DNA of 64,000 nt from Deltaproteobacteria bacterium. GTDB lineage: Bacteria; Desulfobacterota; Binatia; Binatales; Binataceae. The notes beneath the pieces are model-generated. The model had not been told where the DNA came from and did not search any database. It worked only from the letters and a program-made list of their open reading frames with translations. The stretch lies in the NCBI GenBank assembly GCA_021799495.1, contig JAJZAI010000003.1, positions 1 through 64,000 on the forward strand, in the 5' to 3' direction. A program made the position numbers and the translations under genes. Below, in pieces: positions 52,529 through 61,036 of this stretch (the first letter of the stretch is position 1; every line of letters begins with the position of its first letter).

Positions 52529-53833
52529 ATGAACAGTTCCATCAATCGGCGCGAATTGATGTTCAAGGCGTTGGCGGGCCTGCTCGGCGGCGCGATCGGA
52601 TGGATCCCCGTCGAAATCGTCAACCACGGCCATTCGCTGACGCAGAAGGAATCCGTTTGGCTGGTGTACGGCAATCTGATCGTGATGGCGATTCTGGCCG
52701 GAACGATCGGCGCGCTGATCTCCGCGTCCGACGATCAATCGTTCACGATCACCGGCGCGATGAAGCGCCGCGCCCTGTGGAGCTTCGTCATCTGCTTCCT
52801 GCTTTCCCTGCCTGCGACCTATTTTTCGAACCGCGCGTTCAGCGCGATCCTGGCGGCGGGCGGATGGACCGGCAATCATCAGGGATCGACCTTCTACCTC
52901 ATCATGGCGCGAGTCGTCGGATGGACGCTGATGGGGATGATGCTGGGAATCGGCGTCGGCCTTGCGACCGGCTCGATACGCAACGCGCTCAAGGGCGCGG
53001 CGGGCGGATGGGTCGGCGGGTTCGCCGGCGGAATCGTTTTCGATCCGATCGGGATGCTGAGTTCGAGCGGGATGATGTCGCGGTTCATCGGCTTCAGCGC
53101 GGTCGGCTTTGCGATCGGCCTGTTTATCGGACTCGCCCACGAATTGACCAAGTCCGCATGGCTCGTGGTTGAGGCCGGCAGATTGAAAGGGCGCCAATTC
53201 CGCATCGACAGCCCGACCGTCACGATCGGCAGGGCCGAGGAAAACGCAATTGGGCTGTTTGGCGATCCCGGCGTGCAGCCGCGCCACGCGGCGCTGGAGC
53301 GCAAGGGCGACGCCTATACGATTCGCAATCTTGCGGTACAGGCGGGCACGCTGGTCAACGGCGGACGAATCGAAACGGCGACCCTGGCCGACGGCGATCA
53401 GATTCAAATCGGCAATTACGCACTGCGGTTCCACGAGCGAGCCCAGGCGAGCGACGGACATCCGGCCGCTGCGCGTCCGCCGCGCCCGTCCGTGGCGCCA
53501 CGTCCGGCAGTGGCGGCGGCGCCGTCCGTCGAATCCGCACCGCCGGCGCGGGCGGTCGAGGCTTATCTCGAAAGCGCCGCGGGTGAACGAATTCGGCTCG
53601 CCGCTTCGAGCCGGGTGAGCATCGGCCGGGCGCTCGACAACGATATCGTTATCGGCGACGCTTCGGTCTCGCGCCATCACGCGGCGATCGAAGCGAACGG
53701 CGCCGGTTATCGCGTGGTCGATTTGGACAGTCAGAACGGATCCTTCGTCAACGGCCAGCGCATCGCCGAGGCTCCGCTAACGGATGGCGCGGCGGTCCGG
53801 TTCGGCGACGTCACTTACGTCTTCCATGGCTGA
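52529..53833 (+). CDS. membrane protein with two FHA domains
   Basis: A 434-residue protein. Residues ~12-210 have several hydrophobic segments (AGLLGGAIGWIPVEI, NLIVMAILAGTIGALI, LWSFVICFLLSLP, GWTLMGMMLGIGVGLA, IGFSAVGFAIGLFIGLA). FHA1 (~212-290) has VTIGRAEENAIGL and PRHAALE; FHA2 (~344-432) has VSIGRALDNDIVIGDASVSR with HHAAIE and DLDSQNGSFVNG. A Pro/Ala linker joins them. FHA domains bind phosphothreonine, so it may recruit a substrate of the kinase two genes downstream. The next gene overlaps its stop by eight bases. GAGGG lies nine bases before ATG 52529. Confidence 0.9.
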   Translation: MNSSINRRELMFKALAGLLGGAIGWIPVEIVNHGHSLTQKESVWLVYGNLIVMAILAGTIGALISASDDQSFTITGAMKRRALWSFVICFLLSLPATYFSNRAFSAILAAGGWTGNHQGSTFYLIMARVVGWTLMGMMLGIGVGLATGSIRNALKGAAGGWVGGFAGGIVFDPIGMLSSSGMMSRFIGFSAVGFAIGLFIGLAHELTKSAWLVVEAGRLKGRQFRIDSPTVTIGRAEENAIGLFGDPGVQPRHAALERKGDAYTIRNLAVQAGTLVNGGRIETATLADGDQIQIGNYALRFHERAQASDGHPAAARPPRPSVAPRPAVAAAPSVESAPPARAVEAYLESAAGERIRLAASSRVSIGRALDNDIVIGDASVSRHHAAIEANGAGYRVVDLDSQNGSFVNGQRIAEAPLTDGAAVRFGDVTYVFHG

Positions 53834-54221
53834 CGCGATACTCGATCGGGCGCGATTCTGTTCGCAATGCGGAAAGCCGGTGACGGTCGCCGACGCCATC
53901 TATTGCAAGGATTGCGGCGCGCCGCTGGCCGGCACGGAATGGCTCAGCCGCAATATCACATGGCGGCCGATGGTCGCGCTCGCGCTGAGCGTCATTCCCG
54001 GCCTCGGCCATATTTACAAGCATCAGCAGCGCGCGGCGGTGGCGTGGTTCGTCGCGGTCGCGGCGACCTATTCGATGGCGGCGTCGCTGGGCTTCATGCT
54101 GCACGCGATCTGCGCGATGAACGCCACGCTCTCGGGCGCCGTGCGCGAGGAAGCGTTCACGCGGCGGCACAATCCGCGCGGACGGGCCGCGATGTCCGCG
54201 CCGGCGCGGCCCCAGCCATGA
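53826..54221 (+). CDS. zinc-ribbon membrane protein
   Basis: A 131-residue protein with an N-terminal double-CxxC zinc ribbon (ARFCSQCGKPV with YCKDCGAPL, Cys12, 15, 27 and 30) followed by two hydrophobic segments (~45-90, MVALALSVIPGLGHIY and AAVAWFVAVAATYSMAASL). The ribbon resembles that inside the kinase downstream. It lies in the chain FHA gene-this gene-kinase (8-base overlap and 22-base gap), so a shared role is likely. Exact function unknown. Confidence 0.82.
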   Translation: MADAILDRARFCSQCGKPVTVADAIYCKDCGAPLAGTEWLSRNITWRPMVALALSVIPGLGHIYKHQQRAAVAWFVAVAATYSMAASLGFMLHAICAMNATLSGAVREEAFTRRHNPRGRAAMSAPARPQP

Positions 54222-54243
54222 GCGGAACTCGCGAGCCGGGCGC

Positions 54244-55839
54244 ATGATCGATCCCGGCACTATCGTCGGCGGCCGTTATCGCGTCGTCAAAGCGATCGGC
54301 GGCGGCGGCATGAAGCTGGTTTATCTGGCGGAGGACCTGCGCCTCGCCGATCGCCGCTGCGCGCTCGCCGAGATGGTGGACAGCTTCACCAGTCCCGACA
54401 TGCAGCAGCAGGCGGTCGCGGCGTTCAATCGCGAGGCCGACATGCTCGCGCAGCTCGCCAACGAGCACATCCCGCGCATCTTCGATCGCTTCAGCGACGC
54501 GAACCATCACTTTCTCGTGATGGAGTACATCGAGGGCGACACGCTCGACGACGAGCTGCGCCGAACCGGCGGGAAATTGCCGGCGGCGCGAATGATCGAC
54601 ATCGCGATTCAAATCCTGGAAACGCTCGAATACCTGCATAATCTCGACCCGCCGGTGATTTACCGCGATCTGAAACCGTCGAACGTGATGCTCACCGCCG
54701 AAGGCAAGGCCAAGCTCATCGATTTCGGCATCGCGCGCCACTTCGCGCCGCTCAGCAACGCGACCATGATCGGCACGCAAGGCTACTCGCCGCCGGAGCA
54801 ATATCGCGGCAAGGTGGAAATTCGCTCCGATCTTTACGCGCTCGGCGCGACGATGCATCAGGCGCTTTCCGGCCGCGACCCGGCCGCGGAGGCGCCGTTC
54901 AGCTTTCCGCCTTTGCGCAAACTTTGCCCCGATCTCGATCCGTCGCTAGCGGCGCTGGTCGATCAGGCGCTTGCCTACGACGTCGTCAATCGGATGCGCG
55001 ACGCGGCCGAATTCAAAAACCGGCTGATCGCGATCCGGAATGGCGTTCCGGCCGCGGCGAATGGCGTATCCGCGGGCGCCGCGCGCGCGCAGTTGCCGCT
55101 GCCGCTCGCGGTTTCGTCGCAGGCGCCGCCGGGGCAGCAAAACTCCGATGCGGCGCCGAACAGCGACGCCACGGCGGCAACTCCTTCCAGCAGCGCGAGT
55201 CCGCCTTCGCCGGCGGCGGCCGCCGCGCCGACGGTGGTTGGCCTGACGAAAGATTTTCGCTGTCCGGGCTGCGCGCGGATGATCTCCGCGGATTCGCGTT
55301 TCTGTTCCTACTGCGCGGTGGAAGTCGGCGCGTTTAACCTCCCGTTCGAACTCGGCGCCGCCGACGCGATTACGCTGCCGCTGCCGAATCGCCAGCCTGC
55401 CGTCGCTCCGTCAGGAGCGCAAAGCCGCGGCCGCGCGCATCGCGATACCGCCGGCATCGGAGCACGCCGCCGCCGGCCGGCGCGGCATCGGCTGATCTGG
55501 ATTGTGGCGATATTCGCGTTCGCGTATGGCGTCGCGAAGATTTTTCAGGCGATGGCTCCAGCGAACACCGGCGGCGGTGATTCCGGATATTACTCGCCGC
55601 CGCCTGACGCGATGGCTCCCGACCTGAGCGCGCCACGGCTCGCCGCGTTGCGCCAAGACCTCGATAATGCCGGCTATTCGCAGGTGCGGTTTCGCGTCGC
55701 GGGCGACAATCTGGAGCTTTACGGCGAGGTCAACAGCGAATTCGATCGGCTCGAAGTGGAAACGCTCGTAATCCGCTATACCGGCCTGGTCTTTCCGATC
55801 GATCACCTTCAGGTGCGCGACGAGTATGCCGCGCCCTGA
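54244..55839 (+). CDS. Ser/Thr protein kinase with WNK-like lysine placement, zinc ribbon, TM and BON-like tail
   Basis: A 531-residue kinase. Glycine-rich loop AIGGGGMKLVYLAED with Lys24 in the third-Gly position. The VAIK position reads CALAEM, so the canonical Lys is Ala42. Also present are the alpha-C Glu64, YRDLKPSNVML (Asp142, Asn147), LIDFGIAR (Asp160) and SPPEQYRG. Loss of the VAIK Lys with a Lys in the loop mirrors eukaryotic WNK kinases. After a Pro/Ala linker come a zinc ribbon (CPGCARM...CSYC, ~340-360), a membrane helix (~417-440) and a C-terminal BON-like domain (LRQDLDNAGYSQVRFRVAGD). Active or pseudokinase cannot be told by sequence. Confidence 0.9.
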   Translation: MIDPGTIVGGRYRVVKAIGGGGMKLVYLAEDLRLADRRCALAEMVDSFTSPDMQQQAVAAFNREADMLAQLANEHIPRIFDRFSDANHHFLVMEYIEGDTLDDELRRTGGKLPAARMIDIAIQILETLEYLHNLDPPVIYRDLKPSNVMLTAEGKAKLIDFGIARHFAPLSNATMIGTQGYSPPEQYRGKVEIRSDLYALGATMHQALSGRDPAAEAPFSFPPLRKLCPDLDPSLAALVDQALAYDVVNRMRDAAEFKNRLIAIRNGVPAAANGVSAGAARAQLPLPLAVSSQAPPGQQNSDAAPNSDATAATPSSSASPPSPAAAAAPTVVGLTKDFRCPGCARMISADSRFCSYCAVEVGAFNLPFELGAADAITLPLPNRQPAVAPSGAQSRGRAHRDTAGIGARRRRPARHRLIWIVAIFAFAYGVAKIFQAMAPANTGGGDSGYYSPPPDAMAPDLSAPRLAALRQDLDNAGYSQVRFRVAGDNLELYGEVNSEFDRLEVETLVIRYTGLVFPIDHLQVRDEYAAP

Positions 55840-55886
55840 GCCGCACGCTTTTCCCCGACCGGCGAGACGTGTGAAGATTGTCCGCG

Positions 55887-56555
55887 ATGCTGGTTGACCT
55901 GCATGTCCATACGCGGCTTTCATCCGATTCCAACGCGCTTGCCGAACAATATCTGGAGGCGAACGCACGCGCCGCCGTGGGTCTCGGCGCGATTTGCCTG
56001 ACCGAGCATCGGCTGTTTCCCATCGATGATGCGCTCGATTCGGAATACGCCCGGCTGGCGGATCGATTCGGAGTGCGGATCTTCAAGGGCGTCGAAGCGG
56101 ATACGAAGCTCGGCCATTTGCTGATTTTCGGCGTCAACCGGCGCCTGCTCGAGCGGTTCGATTTCGCGGATCGGCTGTTGCGCGCCGAACCGCTGATCGA
56201 AGCGGTGCATGGCGAGGGCGGCGTCGCCATCCCAGCCCATCCGTTTCGCGATTCAGGCTACGGCGCCAGGCTTGACGACTTGATGGCCAAAGTCGGGACC
56301 GCGCTCGCGGCGATCGAGGCGATCAATGGCCAGAACACGCATGAGCAGGATCGCGACGCTCTGGCCGCGGCCGAAAAACTTGGCCTCGCCGCCGTGGCCG
56401 GCAGCGACGCGCATTTCGCGACAGCGCGATGGTTTCTCACCTGCGCGACCGAACTGACGAAAGAAGTCGGCACGGTCGCTGATTTGTGCGGCGAGTTGCG
56501 CGCCGGCCGGGCGCGTCCGTTCCGTTTCGGCCATGGAGCGCCACCCGCGGCCTGA
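55887..56555 (+). CDS. PHP-domain phosphoesterase
   Basis: A 222-residue PHP metal-dependent phosphoesterase. Motifs in order: DLHVHTRLSSDS, CLTEHRLF, FKGVEADT, IPAHPFRDSG and AGSDAHFATA, which supply the His/Asp metal ligands. Members hydrolyse phosphate esters or histidinol phosphate, or act in DNA polymerases. It follows the kinase by 47 bases. ATG 55887 was preferred over TTG 55878. Substrate unknown. Confidence 0.9.
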   Translation: MLVDLHVHTRLSSDSNALAEQYLEANARAAVGLGAICLTEHRLFPIDDALDSEYARLADRFGVRIFKGVEADTKLGHLLIFGVNRRLLERFDFADRLLRAEPLIEAVHGEGGVAIPAHPFRDSGYGARLDDLMAKVGTALAAIEAINGQNTHEQDRDALAAAEKLGLAAVAGSDAHFATARWFLTCATELTKEVGTVADLCGELRAGRARPFRFGHGAPPAA

Positions 56556-56573
56556 GGCGCGCCGTCCCGACGA

Positions 56574-56966
56574 ATGAACCGGCTCGCGATCGCATCGATA
56601 ATTTTTTTCGCCGGCATGGCCGCGGCGCTCGGCGGATGCATCCCGCTTGGCGAAACCGGCGGCGTCGATGCGGCGACAGCGTCGCGCCTGGCGGCCGCAA
56701 TTCCGATCTATCCATCATCCGATCCGCGAACTATCGGCTACAAGAATCTGGGCGCGGTGAGCGCATGGTCGTGCGACGACACCTTGCTCGGCGGAGGCGG
56801 CGGCCGCGATCAGTTGGTCGCGAAGCTTCGCCAAGAGGCCGCGAAGGTCGACGCTGACGCGCTGATCGATCTATCGTGCGGCAAGAACGTCGGCGCGGCC
56901 GGCTGCCTGAAATCGCTCAAGTGCACGGCGACGGCGGCCCGCCTCAAGGACTCCGCCGCGCGTTGA
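56574..56966 (+). CDS. RcsF-like outer-membrane lipoprotein
   Basis: A 130-residue lipoprotein with lipobox LGGC (Cys22). The mature part resembles RcsF: LGAVSAWSCDDT, ADALIDLSCGKN, GCLKSLKCTATA keep the spacing of the four Cys that form nested disulfides in E. coli RcsF, the sensor lipoprotein of the Rcs envelope-stress phosphorelay. No rcsB, C or D genes are near. It may sense envelope stress with another partner, perhaps the nearby kinase; that link is inference. Confidence 0.75.
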   Translation: MNRLAIASIIFFAGMAAALGGCIPLGETGGVDAATASRLAAAIPIYPSSDPRTIGYKNLGAVSAWSCDDTLLGGGGGRDQLVAKLRQEAAKVDADALIDLSCGKNVGAAGCLKSLKCTATAARLKDSAAR

Positions 56967-57018
56967 ACCGCGATATCCGGACGGCGCGGCTGCCGATATC
57001 GCAAAATCGGAGGCGCGT

Positions 57019-57870
57019 ATGAATTTCGGAACCTTCATCACTAGCGTCAAACCGGAACGAATTTCGATCCATGTGCGGCGCGCCGAGGAGCTTGGCTACG
57101 AATCGGCATGGATTGGCGAACATTTGATCATGCCGGTCAAGTCGCAATCGAAATACCCGTACTCGGCCGACGGAAGTTTTCCCGCCCCGCTCGACGTGCC
57201 CTTCAACGACCCGATGCTGACGCTCGCCTACGCCGCCGCGCATACCAGCAAAATCCGGCTGGCGACGGGAATTTACGTCGTGCCAATGCGCAACGCGATA
57301 TCGACGGCGAAGGCGGTCGCGACGCTGGACGTGTTGAGTTCCGGGCGCGCGATTTTCGGCGTCGGCGTTGGATGGTGGGCGGAAGAATTCGCGCTCGCCG
57401 GCGCGAGTTTCGGCGATCGCGCGCTGCGCACGCGCGAATCTATCGAATTGATGAAGGAATTGTGGACCAGCGACGAGCCCGCCTATCACGGCAAGACCAT
57501 CAGCCTCGAAGGCGCCCGGTTCAATCCCAAGCCCGTGCAGAAACCGCATCCGCCGATCGTCGTCGGCGGCACTACGGAACTCGCGCTCAAGCGCGCCGTT
57601 CGCTATGGCGACGGATGGTACGGAATCGCCAAAACCCACGACGACGCTGAGGTGCTGATCGGCCGTTTGCGCGCGCTGGAACGCGACGCGGGCCGCTCCC
57701 GGCCAGTCGAAATCACACTCAGCCTGCGCACCGGAAAGCCGCTCACTATCGATGACATGCGCCGGCTGAAAACGGCGGGCGTTGATCGCGCGCTGGTTGG
57801 TTCGCCGGTCAAAGCCCTGACGGAAGACGAACTCGCGCGTTTCCGCGAAGAAGTAATCGAGCGGATCTGA
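57019..57870 (+). CDS. luciferase-like (LLM class) F420/FMN oxidoreductase
   Basis: A 283-residue relative of the 50245 gene: RRAEELGYESAWIGEHLIMP, RLATGIYVVPMRNAISTAK, SSGRAIFGVGVGWWAEEFAL, PPIVVGGTTELALKRAVRYG. TIGR03619-like F420 branch by appearance. It follows the RcsF-like gene by 52 bases and is convergent with clcA. One of two such genes in the window, in keeping with an F420- or flavin-rich metabolism. Confidence 0.9.
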   Translation: MNFGTFITSVKPERISIHVRRAEELGYESAWIGEHLIMPVKSQSKYPYSADGSFPAPLDVPFNDPMLTLAYAAAHTSKIRLATGIYVVPMRNAISTAKAVATLDVLSSGRAIFGVGVGWWAEEFALAGASFGDRALRTRESIELMKELWTSDEPAYHGKTISLEGARFNPKPVQKPHPPIVVGGTTELALKRAVRYGDGWYGIAKTHDDAEVLIGRLRALERDAGRSRPVEITLSLRTGKPLTIDDMRRLKTAGVDRALVGSPVKALTEDELARFREEVIERI

Positions 57871-57910
57871 ACCTCGGGTTCGAGCGCGGGTTTTCGCCAA
57901 CCGGGGAGTG

Positions 57911-60007
57911 TTATTCGGCTTCGGCCGCGGAATTGCGCTCAATCCCGGCCAGCTCGCGTTCGAATCGGCGCAGGTCGGCCGGACGGCCCGCCGCGATTAT
58001 GAGGTCGCCGCTCTTGAGCGCGCGGTCGGGAGCGATCGGAGCGAATCCCGCCACGGGATCGCTCGCGTCCTGAACCGCGAGGACGCTGACGCCGAAACCG
58101 GCGCGAGGGTCGAGCTGGCGGATGGTTCTGCCAGCCGCCGACTCCGGTATCTTAAGCCGCGCCACACGATATCCGGTCGCCCAAAAAATGCCGCGATCGC
58201 CGCCCTCGTTCGCCGACAGCGACACCGTCACACGGTTGAACGCCTGCGCGATGCTGCGGCGCGCGACGAGGCCCAAAAACAGGCTACCGTGCGGATTTTC
58301 AACCACCGGCAATTCGTCCAGGGCCTCGTATTCCATCATCTGCGCGGCCTGATCGAGGTTCGATTCCGGCGTCACCACCGGCGGATTGCGCCGGCAGATA
58401 TCGAAGGCGTTCACCAGCGGACCCAATTCGCCGCCGCCCGCCAGCAGCGCGAGCAAATCCCGCGTCACGACCACGCCGACCAGTTCGTTCTTGCTGTTGA
58501 CGACCGGCAGCGTCGCCTGAGCGGTTTCGCCGGCGGCGCGCAACACGTCGTGCAACGGCGCGTTAATCGGCAAAACGTCCACTTCCCGGTTCATCACCGA
58601 CGATACAGGCAACTGTGTGAGCAGCAGGCGCTCGCGCCCGATCGCCAGCGTTTTGCCCTCGCGCGCGAGCGTGTACATATCGATCGATTCGCTTTCGATC
58701 GAACGCGCGACGACCAACGCCGTGATAACCGCGATCATCGCCGGCAACCCGACCGAATAGTTGAGCTCGGTCATCTCGAACAGCAGAAACAGCGCCGTCA
58801 GGGGCGCATGGGTAACGCCGCCCAGGAACGCGCCGAGGCCGATCAACGAATACGAACCGCGCGGACCGAGCATCCGCGGCATGAAAAAGCTCATAAGTTG
58901 CCGGAACGCACCGCCGCTCATCGCGCCAATAAAGAAGATCGGACCGAAAACGCCGCCCGGCGCGCCGCAATCGAGCGAAACGGCGCTGGTAAAAAATTTC
59001 GCCACCGCCAGCGCCAGCAGCGTCTCCGCCGCGAGCTTTCCCTGCATCGCCTGATCGATCGCCGGATAACCGTCCGAAAGATTTCGCGGCAGAAAAATCG
59101 CGACCGCGCCGACCAGAAACAGGCCGGCCATCAGCTTGACCCATTGCGGCTGCTTGATCGATCGCACACGGCGCCCGAGTCCGTGGAAAAACCGGATATA
59201 TCCGGCGCCGATCGCGCCAAGCATCGCGCCCAGCAATCCGTAGCTGAGCAGCTCCCAATAGCTCACCAGATGGAATTGCACCGGATGGAACACGGCGCCA
59301 GCTTCGCCCATCAGCGTGCGCGAGGTTACGACCGCGGTGAACGTTGCGACGATCATCAGCACGAGATTGGCGAGCTCCGTCTGCCCCATCAGGACGATTT
59401 CCTGCGCGAACATCAGGCCGCCCATCGGCGCATTGAACGTCGTGGCGATTCCGGCGCCGGCGCCGGCGGCGACCAGAACCTTGGCGCGCTCGACGCCCAG
59501 CCGGCGCACTTGCGCGACGGCCGATCCGATCGCGCCGCCGATTTGCGCGATCGGTCCTTCGCGCCCGACCGAGGCGCCCGCGCCGAGCGAGAGTCCCGCG
59601 CCCAGCGCTTTCAGGACGATCCAGCGGCGCTTGATGCGCGCGTTGCCGAGATTGACCATCTCGAGAAAGTTCGGAAAGCCGTAGCCAAGCACGTCGCCGG
59701 GAAAAAAATAGTTCAGAATCAGCATCCCGACGCCGCCGCTCAGCAGGATCAGCGGAATCAGCGCCATCGTCCACGCATGATGGTGGATGCCGAGCGCGCG
59801 CCATTCCCAGCCGCGGAAAATCCACGAAAAAAAATCGATGACGCGCCGAAACCCGAGATTGCCGAGCGCCGCAAGCACGCCCACCGCGACCGCCAGCAAA
59901 ATCGTTTCCAGATATTCGAGCTGATCGACCCGCAACGAGACCGATTCCGGATGCACCAGCGGCTGGGGCGGCGCCGCGGCTCCGGCCGCTGAAGGTTTGC
60001 CCGCCAT
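57911..60007 (-). CDS. clcA: ClC-family chloride channel/antiporter with CBS and TrkA-C domains
   Basis: A 698-residue membrane protein. Anion-pathway motifs: GYGFP (108-112, in place of the usual GSGIP), GREGP (148-152, gating Glu150), FNAPMGGLMFAQE with Glu203 as in Cl/H antiporters, and GGVFGPIFFIGAMSGGAF. The cytoplasmic part has two CBS domains and a TrkA-C-like segment (IPESAAGRTIRQLDPRAGFG), which often bind nucleotides. ATG 60007 overlaps the hydrolase stop (ATGA). The Tyr in the first motif may alter anion selectivity. Confidence 0.9.
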   Translation of the reverse strand: MAGKPSAAGAAAPPQPLVHPESVSLRVDQLEYLETILLAVAVGVLAALGNLGFRRVIDFFSWIFRGWEWRALGIHHHAWTMALIPLILLSGGVGMLILNYFFPGDVLGYGFPNFLEMVNLGNARIKRRWIVLKALGAGLSLGAGASVGREGPIAQIGGAIGSAVAQVRRLGVERAKVLVAAGAGAGIATTFNAPMGGLMFAQEIVLMGQTELANLVLMIVATFTAVVTSRTLMGEAGAVFHPVQFHLVSYWELLSYGLLGAMLGAIGAGYIRFFHGLGRRVRSIKQPQWVKLMAGLFLVGAVAIFLPRNLSDGYPAIDQAMQGKLAAETLLALAVAKFFTSAVSLDCGAPGGVFGPIFFIGAMSGGAFRQLMSFFMPRMLGPRGSYSLIGLGAFLGGVTHAPLTALFLLFEMTELNYSVGLPAMIAVITALVVARSIESESIDMYTLAREGKTLAIGRERLLLTQLPVSSVMNREVDVLPINAPLHDVLRAAGETAQATLPVVNSKNELVGVVVTRDLLALLAGGGELGPLVNAFDICRRNPPVVTPESNLDQAAQMMEYEALDELPVVENPHGSLFLGLVARRSIAQAFNRVTVSLSANEGGDRGIFWATGYRVARLKIPESAAGRTIRQLDPRAGFGVSVLAVQDASDPVAGFAPIAPDRALKSGDLIIAAGRPADLRRFERELAGIERNSAAEAE

Positions 60008-60882
60008 CAGGATAAGCCCAGAAATCGATGTATCACGGCGAGAAATTCCGCAAGTTGATCGTGATGCACCCAGTGGCCGGCGTTTTTGATCGTCACCAGT
60101 TCGGCCGCCCGGAACGCGTCCAGCCGCCCGTCGCGCTCCCAATCGCCCGCCCACGACGAATCGCCGCGCACCAGCAGGGCGGGACACTGGATGCGCGACC
60201 AGATTTCCATCGCATCTTTCAAATTGAACAAAAACGGCGACGTGGCGCGCGTATAATTGTCGTACTTCCACGAAAACGTGCCGTTTTCGTTGCGTCTGAC
60301 GCTGTAAATCGTAAGATGGCGCGCCATCTCGGCGCTCAGATGCGGATTCGCTTCGCGCATCCGCTCCATCGCCTGCTCGATCGTCTGGTATTCGCGCGGC
60401 TTGCGCTGCGCCAGCGCGAGCATGTCGGTCACCCAATGCTCCATGCGTTCGTGCGCGGGCGTCTCGCGGATCATCGCGCCCGGCGGTCCAAGCCCTTCGA
60501 TCGCGACGATCGCTTTGACGGCGGCCGGAAACACGCCCGCGCGCTGCAGCACCACTCCGGCGCCCAGCGAATGGCCAATCAGGGTCACGGGGCCTTGCGG
60601 CTCGAGCGCATTCATCAACTGGCCCAAATCGAGCACGTGATCGGTGATCGAATAGGCTCCGCCGATCGCCCAGTCCGAATCGCCGTGGCCGCGCAGGTCC
60701 GGCGCGACGATATGAAAATGCCGCCGCAGATCGAGCGCGACGAAATCCCAGTTCCGCGAATGGTCGCGTCCGCCGTGCACCAGAATCGCCAGGGGCAGAT
60801 GATGATTGCCCCAATCGACATAATGCAGTTTAAGCCTCTGCGAGTAGAAAAAATGAGAAGTCGGACCGATTATGTCAGCCAT
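60007..60882 (-). CDS. alpha/beta hydrolase
   Basis: A 291-residue alpha/beta-hydrolase: oxyanion strand LAILVHGGRDHSRNW, DLRGHGDS, nucleophile Ser105 in LIGHSLGAGV, and the late His in NAGHWVHHDQLAEFL. The segment resembles hydrolases of acyl esters or C-C bonds (MhpC-like). It is upstream of clcA on the minus strand with a 4-base overlap. Substrate unknown. Confidence 0.9.
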   Translation of the reverse strand: MADIIGPTSHFFYSQRLKLHYVDWGNHHLPLAILVHGGRDHSRNWDFVALDLRRHFHIVAPDLRGHGDSDWAIGGAYSITDHVLDLGQLMNALEPQGPVTLIGHSLGAGVVLQRAGVFPAAVKAIVAIEGLGPPGAMIRETPAHERMEHWVTDMLALAQRKPREYQTIEQAMERMREANPHLSAEMARHLTIYSVRRNENGTFSWKYDNYTRATSPFLFNLKDAMEIWSRIQCPALLVRGDSSWAGDWERDGRLDAFRAAELVTIKNAGHWVHHDQLAEFLAVIHRFLGLS

Positions 60883-61036
60883 CGCCGCTCCCTTTACGCC
60901 CGAAACGCTGATGAAAAATTTATCCGACGAACGCCGCGAGTTATAGAGCTATCATAACCCGCGGCGGGAAAACCGGGGATATTTTTCGGCTGCAGGCGCG
61001 GCAACCACGGCCTGGGTTCGACGGCGCGAGATTCTC

